From positions 1-37,745 of the IMG/VR virus record IMGVR_UViG_3300045116_000254: 37,745 bases of DNA. The stretch is one strand, 5' to 3'. The stretch is from a virus. A program made the position numbers and the translations under genes. The notes beneath the pieces are model-generated. The model was not told the DNA's origin, did no database searches, and saw only the letters and a list, made by a program, of their open reading frames with translations. Shown in pieces: positions 31,580-37,745 of this stretch; the stretch's first letter is position 1; every line of letters begins with the position of its first letter.

Positions 31580-32773
31580 TCAAGGTGTAATACCGATCAA
31601 CTTACCGTTGTGCCGACGAGCATCGGTTGCAAACTCCATGTCGCAAACCAATGTGGCCTCATAGGCTTCTTGAGCCCCGACACCAGTTTGACGGGCAAGC
31701 ACTGCACCGTCTTCCTGCATCCAATCAAAGTCAGCCATGCGGTAAATCCCCAACGTCTTCAAGGTCAAGAAGTACATTCTTGTTGTTGAGGGTGTCCGCT
31801 GTGAGTGACGATCGACTGTGAACGGAATGCCGTTGAAGTCAAGATAGTCAAAGCCGCCTTTTAGTCTTCCAACCTGTGGGGGCGTGTAACGCTTCAGGTT
31901 GACAAGCAATCTGGCATAGGCCCGACGTGCAGAGAAATGACCGATAATACAATCGACCTTTCCGCCCTTGTCTTCAATTGCGTCCTGAATTTCCTGCATG
32001 CGGTCTTCGGTCAACGGGGTTGGAGAACTGTCGTTTCCGTAAACATTCCCAGCCCAGAAAGCCTGGCCAGCAGTTGCAGGGTTTAGGTTTTGAAGAGCAC
32101 CGGTGTTGTTTGTGATCAGATTCAATCCGTTCAACTCGTAACCACTAATGACACCAGAGATTGTGATAGGATCGTTGGTGGTCCATGTGGCCGGAGCCGT
32201 CAGGGTGATCTGGGTTTCAGAATCAACACTTTGAATCACGCAACCAGTCGAAGAGCCACCACCACCGGCGTTGAAGTCGATGATCATGTCTTCTTCCAGA
32301 TATTGTGAACTGACAACTGGTACGGTCGCCGATGTGGCGCCTGTTCCTGCCAGTGTTAGTGTTCCAGTCGTGTCACAGTACATCTGGCGGTTGACGTCGT
32401 TTTTCACGTCGTCTGTACAGCCAACGGTTTCAGACTGAATCACTTTCAAAAAAGCACCCTTGTTCGACTTTGTGGCACGAATGGTTTTACCAGATAACTG
32501 GATACGACCATAAATGTCTTTTGTCGCAAAGGTTGCCTTTTTGTACTTCTGGTTGCCAGCGTTTGGCAATGTCCCTGTGCCAGATGTACCACGAGCACCT
32601 AAGCCCCAGTTGCGTCCTTTTCTCAAAGGGAGAACCACGTTTTCGCCTTCGACTTCCTTGCTCGATTTTTTTACGTTAGCAAGCAAGACGGTAGCGTTGT
32701 TGAGTTGGTCACGGATAGGACCAATGTAATACTGTTTCAATACAGCAGTAATTTCTGCCATTGTAGTAGTCAT
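31580..32773 (-). CDS. Major capsid protein
   Basis: 397 residues forming the icosahedral shell, probably with the HK97 fold. Starts MTTTMAEITAVLKQYYIGPIRDQLNN; E-loop-like LPLRKGRNWGLGARG; an inserted beta-domain (about 140-215, GTGATSATVPVVSS, DSETQITLTAPATW). The end has GGFDYLDFNGIPFTVDRHSQRTPSTTRMYFLTLKTLGIYRM, the usual C-terminal P/A-domain pattern 'Y..FNGIPI..D.......iyfl....'. Preceded by the scaffold and portal genes, in canonical order. The stop codon lies inside ACACCTTGATCGG, a 13-mer seen at two other gene ends. Confidence 0.88.
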   Translation of the reverse strand: MTTTMAEITAVLKQYYIGPIRDQLNNATVLLANVKKSSKEVEGENVVLPLRKGRNWGLGARGTSGTGTLPNAGNQKYKKATFATKDIYGRIQLSGKTIRATKSNKGAFLKVIQSETVGCTDDVKNDVNRQMYCDTTGTLTLAGTGATSATVPVVSSQYLEEDMIIDFNAGGGGSSTGCVIQSVDSETQITLTAPATWTTNDPITISGVISGYELNGLNLITNNTGALQNLNPATAGQAFWAGNVYGNDSSPTPLTEDRMQEIQDAIEDKGGKVDCIIGHFSARRAYARLLVNLKRYTPPQVGRLKGGFDYLDFNGIPFTVDRHSQRTPSTTRMYFLTLKTLGIYRMADFDWMQEDGAVLARQTGVGAQEAYEATLVCDMEFATDARRHNGKLIGITP

Positions 32774-32776
32774 AGA

Positions 32777-33826
32777 TTATCCAAACTGTAATCGTCCAGC
32801 GGCATAGTCTTCCAATGCCTGTTCTGTGGCGCCTTCAAACGAAGTTGAGGGCTTTCGCATGATAGGCACTGAATTTCCTTTGGCCTGCGCGGACTTGGTT
32901 TGTTTGTGTACCTCGCCAATGGTTTTCTGGTACTCTTTGATTTTACCGTCATTTTCTTCTTTGACGGACTGAGCTATCTGTTCGACCGTTCTATCAGTCT
33001 GGTCGGACACGATACCGACCAAGATGTCTTTCTTGGTCACACCAGGAAACTTTTTCATCGCGGCGTCAATCTCTGTGTTGAGTTCGGCTTTTGCCTTCTC
33101 TGCTGCCTGACGTTTTTGAAAGTCTACGCGGGCCTTTTCGTAGTTTGAAACAAAACCTTCGAGAGGTTTTAATTTCTTTTCAAACTCGTCAAAGCGTTTG
33201 GCATAAGGATCGGCTTTCCAATCCTTCTGCACTTTTCCGCCAGCCTGTTCATAGTCAGTCAAAAAAGTATTCCAAGCCTCTGGGTCAACACCATTCGACT
33301 CAAGCGCATGGTTTAAGATTTCGTGCGGATGAAAAGCATTCAAGACATGCTCATCACCAAACACTTGTCTCAACCCGCTAGGGTCGTTGAGAATCTGGTC
33401 GCGTGTGGCGAGGATGCCAAGTGCCTCGTCTCTGATTGGCTTGAGTTCTTGGGTTTTTCGCGTGTAGTCTGCCTGCCGCAAATAACCCTTTTGAATTTCC
33501 TGAAACGCCTCGTTGGTTAATTTGTCGCCAGCTCGTATCTTGTGCGAGCCAACTTCAAATTCCGGCCCAGGCGTCGTCGTTTCAGGCTGAACGCTCTTGC
33601 CTTGATCAGGCTTTGGCGAAACCGAGTCTTTTGAGACTTCCGCAGGTTTTTCTGAATCGCTCGTCGCTTCTTCCGCATCCTCATCCTTTGTCTCGCCTTC
33701 CCGCTTTTCGTAGTCATCGAGGTAGGCCGAGGACGCATCTTCAAACGCCGAAGACGAATCAGTATCCGTGGATTGGTCTGCCGTCGGTTGTTCTGTTGCT
33801 TGTGTTGTCACTTCTTCTTCGCCCAT
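32777..33826 (-). CDS. Scaffolding protein
   Basis: 349 residues. N-terminal 110 residues are acidic Glu/Asp/Ser/Thr-rich and disordered. The rest is helical with coiled-coil character (IQKGYLRQADYTRKTQELKPIRDEALG; FEKKLKPLEGFVSNYEKARVDFQKRQAAEKAKAELN). C-terminus charged. The segment 'GYLRQADYTRKTQEL' is common in podovirus scaffolds. Position between portal and capsid genes is the standard scaffold site. It shapes the procapsid and leaves before or during packaging. Confidence 0.8.
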   Translation of the reverse strand: MGEEEVTTQATEQPTADQSTDTDSSSAFEDASSAYLDDYEKREGETKDEDAEEATSDSEKPAEVSKDSVSPKPDQGKSVQPETTTPGPEFEVGSHKIRAGDKLTNEAFQEIQKGYLRQADYTRKTQELKPIRDEALGILATRDQILNDPSGLRQVFGDEHVLNAFHPHEILNHALESNGVDPEAWNTFLTDYEQAGGKVQKDWKADPYAKRFDEFEKKLKPLEGFVSNYEKARVDFQKRQAAEKAKAELNTEIDAAMKKFPGVTKKDILVGIVSDQTDRTVEQIAQSVKEENDGKIKEYQKTIGEVHKQTKSAQAKGNSVPIMRKPSTSFEGATEQALEDYAAGRLQFG

Positions 33827-33850
33827 AGTTTTATTCCAGTCGTCAATCGC

Positions 33851-35971
33851 CTAACCTGTGGGGCCTGGCATAGGCATCGGCGGATTGGCCGCCGGTGGAA
33901 TACCAGGTGATGGCTGTGCAGGTATCCCCCCAGGAGGAGGGGTCTGCGCCGCAGGTGAGGCAACTTCGGGTGCTGGTCCTTTCATTTTTTGCTCGTGAAG
34001 TTCACAATGCAAATCTATTCCGCGCCGCTGTGTTACTGTCATCTTGCGATAGCGCGGTGTTTTCCTGAACTTGTTGTGACAGTTCAAATGAACAAGATGA
34101 TCATCAAAATCATAAACTGTCTGCGTGAACAACGGCATCTTTGTTTTTGGATCAAGTTCACGTACCAAGTTTTCAGGTTTCCAAGTACAAAAGTTTTCGT
34201 TCTCTCTCGAAGCGTTTGCCGCATCTTGATTGTATGTTTCAAAAACCTCGGCAACACTTCCAAACTCAAGAAGTTTCAAAACTCGTTTCTTTGTTTCGGG
34301 ATCTGCCTGTTCTCCAAGCAATCCCTGTTCGTACATCTCCATCAGGTTTTCCTGCATGAGCCGCTTATGCGCGCCGATTATGTTTTCGCTCTGAACCCTG
34401 ACGTCTTTGTTCATCGACTGAATTTCAGATTTTCTAAGAACAACATTTTCAACATCGTTGATCGATTCGCCAATCAACCGAAGCGTACGGTCTTCAGTCT
34501 GATACCGTTCGTAAAACTTCAGAATCAAAACACCCATGCGCTCGAACGCGCGATACACTTTTATTTTCGTAGGAGCCAGGCGTGTATCATCTTGTTCTTG
34601 AAGAGCGATGATTGCCTTGCCAGACTTGACACCTGGAGGGGCTTGCCCTCTTGTGACTTCGTGTTGGCCGCTCACATCTTCAAACGCTTTGTCGTAAAAA
34701 TTCAGAAGGTTGATGACGTGGCTTGGCATTGTTGCAGGATTCAACTGCGACGGTTCAAACCCTGGGTTGTAATAAAAAATTTCTGTGCCAGAATCATCGT
34801 AGGCATCTTCCTCAAGCTCGGCACCACGAGGAACTTTGAGTTTTACATTTCCATGATTGTTTGCGTTCTCAACGATCTGCGATATTGTGCGGTTAAATCC
34901 TTTTTGAATTGGGCTCACATCCTCAACAGTTCCGGATCCCCAGAACGAACCAGACATGGCGACATCATCGATCTTGATGATGGGATAAGTCACACCGTCA
35001 TCGAGAGGAAGGTCTTGGCTCTCAACAATCTTGTCGCCAATCATGATCAGATATTTGCCTTTAGGATAATCAAGATCCTGGCGTTCATAGAAATAAACCA
35101 CTTCGCACATGTCTTCGTTTTGAACGTCCTCACCAGCAAATGCCTCGCTGACTCCTCCAACCATCGACATCAGCCGACGTTGAAGATAAGCTCGGTCGCT
35201 TGTATCCTTTGAAGCCTTGATGTCATCTTTGAACTCTGGCCATCTAAACTTCGCGTCTTTGACGCGCATGCCTTTGCGAATTGCAATCCATCCTGAGTCT
35301 TCTACAGTTGGAGAAATCTGGTCGTTGACAATGTCAAACGAGGAGACAATGTCGATACCAACATCGCCAACCGTAATCTCTTCGGTAATTTTTTGACCGT
35401 TTGCATCGAGTAAATATCCGTCTTGATCAACCTGGTAGAGTTTTGGATCAATCTCTTCCTTGCCATCCCATTGTTTGTAGACAGGAACCTTTGGGCCCTT
35501 GGTCGGATCCCAGTAAACATGGAAGAATCCAGATCCGCAGTCGATTGACCAACCACCACCATCAATCATCTTTTCAACCATGCGTTCTTCTTGCCACACA
35601 TATCCCAACAACTTAGTGCCTTTTCGTGCCAATTCTTTGTCTTCTTCCTCTTCTCCACCAGGAACACATTCAAGTTTCGGAATGTCTTTGACGATCTTTG
35701 CAAGTCTGGTTTGATGAATACCCTTGATCTTGTTGATGCTGATACGAACGCGCTCTTGAATTTCAGGTGGGGCTATAATGACCTTGTTGCCAGCTTCTAG
35801 TTGAACCCATTGAAGCCCGCGCCTCATGGCGATATTCAAAAAAAACTGCCGATGAAAAGCCTGCAACACATTGTCAGAATTTTTTATTTTCTTTTTGATG
35901 TCGGCGACTATCGCTTCTTCTGTGACCGGACCAGACGAGGCTGTGGTGATTTGTAGTTCATCACTTCTCAT
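33851..35971 (-). CDS. Portal protein (P22-like)
   Basis: 706 residues from ATG 35971 (AAGGGTAAGGGAA upstream; the frame is open to 36034), close to the size of P22-type portals. It forms the dodecameric DNA channel. Core segments: MRRGLQWVQLE, RISINKIKGIHQTRLAKIVKDIPKLECVPGG, RKGTKLLGYVWQEERM, and the DSGWIAIRKGMRVKDAKFRWPEF and SGSFWGSGTVEDVSPIQKGFNRTISQIVENANNHG motifs, all as in phage portals. HEVTRGQAPPGVKSGKAIIALQEQDDTRL is the conserved portal wing-stem region. The last 60 residues are Pro/Ala/Gly-rich and probably disordered. Confidence 0.9.
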   Translation of the reverse strand: MRSDELQITTASSGPVTEEAIVADIKKKIKNSDNVLQAFHRQFFLNIAMRRGLQWVQLEAGNKVIIAPPEIQERVRISINKIKGIHQTRLAKIVKDIPKLECVPGGEEEEDKELARKGTKLLGYVWQEERMVEKMIDGGGWSIDCGSGFFHVYWDPTKGPKVPVYKQWDGKEEIDPKLYQVDQDGYLLDANGQKITEEITVGDVGIDIVSSFDIVNDQISPTVEDSGWIAIRKGMRVKDAKFRWPEFKDDIKASKDTSDRAYLQRRLMSMVGGVSEAFAGEDVQNEDMCEVVYFYERQDLDYPKGKYLIMIGDKIVESQDLPLDDGVTYPIIKIDDVAMSGSFWGSGTVEDVSPIQKGFNRTISQIVENANNHGNVKLKVPRGAELEEDAYDDSGTEIFYYNPGFEPSQLNPATMPSHVINLLNFYDKAFEDVSGQHEVTRGQAPPGVKSGKAIIALQEQDDTRLAPTKIKVYRAFERMGVLILKFYERYQTEDRTLRLIGESINDVENVVLRKSEIQSMNKDVRVQSENIIGAHKRLMQENLMEMYEQGLLGEQADPETKKRVLKLLEFGSVAEVFETYNQDAANASRENENFCTWKPENLVRELDPKTKMPLFTQTVYDFDDHLVHLNCHNKFRKTPRYRKMTVTQRRGIDLHCELHEQKMKGPAPEVASPAAQTPPPGGIPAQPSPGIPPAANPPMPMPGPTG

Positions 35972-36248
35972 TTCCCTTACCCTTTCCCCTGAGACCGAGG
36001 ATAAATACCATCGACTTCTTGCTGGCATCATCAAAATCTTTTGTCTCGTTCGCCTTTTCTTCGTCCTCCATGTTTTTCAGCATGGACTTCCTGTTCATCT
36101 CGTCGAGTTTGTCTTCGGTGTTGGACTCTTCAGAACCTTCTGCCCCATCTTCAGATTCAGACTCATGATCCTTCGTGTCTTCCACAATTTTTTTTTGGGT
36201 GTCTTCGTCTAGTGTTTTGAATGTTTCTTCGGAAACGTAGTATCCCAT
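35961..36248 (-). CDS. Small acidic protein before portal
   Basis: 95 residues with an excellent ribosome binding site (AAGGAGGTAACC before ATG 36248). N-terminus SEETFKTLDEDTQKKIVEDTKDH, then an acidic Glu/Ser stretch and a helix; ends basic (RGKGKGNEK). It overlaps the portal start by 11 bases. No family recognised; possibly a portal or capsid assembly helper. Confidence 0.6.
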   Translation of the reverse strand: MGYYVSEETFKTLDEDTQKKIVEDTKDHESESEDGAEGSEESNTEDKLDEMNRKSMLKNMEDEEKANETKDFDDASKKSMVFILGLRGKGKGNEK

Positions 36249-36276
36249 TGGTTACCTCCTTAGGGGGTGCGAGGCC

Positions 36277-36296
36277 CCGAGCACAAAAATGCTCGG
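36277..36296. other. Hairpin between HxH protein and acidic protein genes
   Basis: CCGAGCA (36277-36283), 6-base loop, TGCTCGG (36290-36296); flanking GC-rich bases can extend it. It has no T-run on the minus strand. It lies in the gap of 72 bases before the AAGGAGGTAACC site, so it may be a transcript-level or processing element. Confidence 0.5.
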
Positions 36297-36320
36297 AACC
36301 CCGCTTAGCCTTATGAATAA

Positions 36321-37439
36321 TCAGTTTCCGATTGCAACAAAACTTGCAGTTATCGCTGACAGGTCGGTCAGGTTAGGCACCTCTGTTGCAGCAGCACCAG
36401 CAGTTGAAGCCGTTGATCCAGAGAGTGCGTGTGTGTGGGGGGCCCCAGCAGCAGTCGTTCCGGTTGTTGCATGTGCGTGGCCACCGAGAGGAGTCCCAGT
36501 AAAGATTTGAGCATCAGCATAACCAATTTGCACAGAAGTTACAACCGTTGTCGAAGCGTGGCCGCCAAGAACTCTGTTGTCGTTGTGAATGGCACCACCA
36601 ACACCACCAGCATCGAGGAAAACCAGCTTGGCATTGTCTGCACCGTTGTCGTCGTAGTACAGAGCCTTCATGCCTGCTGTTGGAGCATCCAACACTTTTA
36701 GGAAAATCGTTCCGGCACTCATTCTCAACGCGACATGTTTGTGACCAGCAACACCAGCACCTGTAAAATCAGCTTTGAGTTTGTCGCCGTCAGCTTCATC
36801 AATGAAAATCTGAACCCCTGTTGGTGTTGCGTTGTGCTCAACCCAAGCGTAGGCTCGCTGTGCTGCGTCGTTGTAGTACGAGCCGTTGTTCTGACTTGAA
36901 AAGGTTGTGTCTGCCGTGGCAACCTGATTGCTCTCGAAGCGAGCCATGCCACCGAGCCAACCTGGCATCACGACTGCGTGCAGTGTTCTGTTGTTACCGC
37001 CATCTGTCGGGTCGGCTGCGTGTGTCAAAGCCCAAGCAGGAAGAGTTAGTGCGTTGTTGTCACAGCTAGCCAGAAGACCGTTTGCAACGCTTGCGCCATT
37101 TGTTCCAGCAGGAGTCCCACCGCTCACGTTAGTAGTATTTTGTGCTGTGATTGGATGAGCGTGTGTGCTTTCGTTTCCAGCCGCCAATGTGCCAACAGGA
37201 TGGCTATGCGTCGTTCCGCCCTGATAGCAAATTAGCTTTTGATTTGCTTCATCGAAAGCGTATTCAAGGCCACCTTCAGATTCGATGATCTCAAAATTTT
37301 TCAACAAACTTAATCCGATCTTGTGATGATCGACAGCAAGACCGCTAGTCGCATACACGCCGATATTGACTCTGCCACGGATCTCTTTGTCTTCGCCAAC
37401 AGGAACAGGAGCGCTGAGCTCAGAAAATGTCAATGCCAT
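36321..37439 (-). CDS. His-x-His-rich virion surface protein
   Basis: 372 residues; CTGAGGTAATTT before ATG 37439. Beta-rich, Gly/Ala/Thr-rich. HxH motifs recur (TTHSHP, THAHP, GHKHV, GGHAHAT, PHTHAL), the metal-binding repeats of phage fibre tips. Middle WVEHNATPTGVQIFIDEADGDKLKAD. No Cys-rich or enzyme motif. It is unusual in that a fibre-like protein sits between terminase and portal; it may be a head fibre or a decoration protein. Family unknown. Confidence 0.6.
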   Translation of the reverse strand: MALTFSELSAPVPVGEDKEIRGRVNIGVYATSGLAVDHHKIGLSLLKNFEIIESEGGLEYAFDEANQKLICYQGGTTHSHPVGTLAAGNESTHAHPITAQNTTNVSGGTPAGTNGASVANGLLASCDNNALTLPAWALTHAADPTDGGNNRTLHAVVMPGWLGGMARFESNQVATADTTFSSQNNGSYYNDAAQRAYAWVEHNATPTGVQIFIDEADGDKLKADFTGAGVAGHKHVALRMSAGTIFLKVLDAPTAGMKALYYDDNGADNAKLVFLDAGGVGGAIHNDNRVLGGHASTTVVTSVQIGYADAQIFTGTPLGGHAHATTGTTAAGAPHTHALSGSTASTAGAAATEVPNLTDLSAITASFVAIGN

Positions 37440-37447
37440 AAATTACC

Positions 37448-37693
37448 TCAGTAAGTTGAGCCAAGGACGGGATCAGCGACAGGCTTCTTTGCCGTAACCT
37501 TGTTTGGTTCAACGGTATTGCGCTTATCGACCGCCCGCTGGCTGTGATAGGAAAATTCTGCAAACGAGTTGGACATGATTTTGCTAGTGAGTTCTGCAAC
37601 AAGTTTTGAATGTTCTTTACGTTCGAGAAATACGAACGCGAGAAGTGCAACGACGACAAGAAATAAAATCCCAATCGCAAAAAGAATGGCCAT
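37448..37693 (-). CDS. Small single-pass membrane protein
   Basis: 81 residues. Starts MAILFAIGILFLVVVALLAFVFLERKEHSK: one N-terminal transmembrane segment, then a charged helix and a disordered Lys/Pro tail. The start lies about 30 bases after the terL stop predicted on joining the window ends. No clear Shine-Dalgarno site. No family recognised; resembles i-spanin or accessory membrane proteins but is far from the lysis genes. Confidence 0.55.
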   Translation of the reverse strand: MAILFAIGILFLVVVALLAFVFLERKEHSKLVAELTSKIMSNSFAEFSYHSQRAVDKRNTVEPNKVTAKKPVADPVLGSTY

Positions 37694-37745
37694 GACTGAT
37701 CATGGCACAAAATAAAATTTTTCTCAAAGTGAAAAAAATGGGTGT

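Noticed and set aside
33989-35212. Plus-strand open frame of 407 codons
   Set aside because: Lies wholly antisense to the portal gene, whose motifs are clear; the translation is rich in Cys, Phe and His without recognisable patterns and has no ribosome binding site.

Overview
The window reads as an almost complete genome of a tailed phage with a podovirus-type (short-tailed, internal virion protein) layout. The host is unknown but probably Gram-negative: there is an overlapping inner-membrane spanin / outer-membrane lipoprotein spanin pair and an M15 peptidoglycan peptidase. Starts mostly carry AGGAG-type ribosome binding sites, and the few promoters visible are sigma70-like. I see no integrase, no CI-type repressor gene, no DNA polymerase and no phage RNA polymerase. 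This suggests a virulent or at least non-integrating phage that uses host polymerases with its own DnaB-type helicase and O-like initiator.

Layout. (1) A divergent promoter region (about 1801-1884) separates two units. (2) Leftward from it run the small terminase subunit and the large terminase subunit, which stays open to base 1. Joining base 1 to base 37745 keeps the terminase frame open for seven more codons to a stop at 37724, just before the next minus-strand gene, so the molecule looks circularly permuted with the window ends meeting inside terL. (3) From 37693 down to 13965 (all minus strand) lie the virion genes: small membrane protein, His-x-His-rich protein, portal, scaffold, major capsid protein, connector-type proteins, tailspike, other tail proteins, tail nozzle, collar-type fibre, a GNAT acetyltransferase, Ala/Gly- and Gln-rich internal proteins, and a 1.8-thousand-residue polyvalent protein with a zincin motif. 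(4) From 13990 to 12585 is the lysis cassette (TM/coiled-coil protein, M15 endolysin, holin-like protein, i-spanin, overlapping o-spanin). (5) A regulatory gap at 12441-12584 carries a palindrome over a promoter -35 element. (6) From 12440 to 4162 (minus strand) lies the DNA-metabolism unit: putative annealing protein, Cas4/RecB-like nuclease, small HTH protein, O-like replication protein, DnaB-like helicase, an RpoA-CTD-like small protein, many small unknown proteins and a RusA-like resolvase.

(7) The only plus-strand genes (1884-4161) form a three-gene unit joined by ATGA overlaps: a small nuclease-like protein, an SNF2/SMARCAL1-like helicase, and a single-pass membrane protein. It runs against all other transcription and is the best candidate here for an accessory DNA-processing or defence-related module. 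Other points of interest are a cloverleaf-like structured element (5865-5978), an apparent one-base frameshift in a small gene (5138-5423), two apparently leaderless divergent promoters, and three small genes easily missed by length filters.
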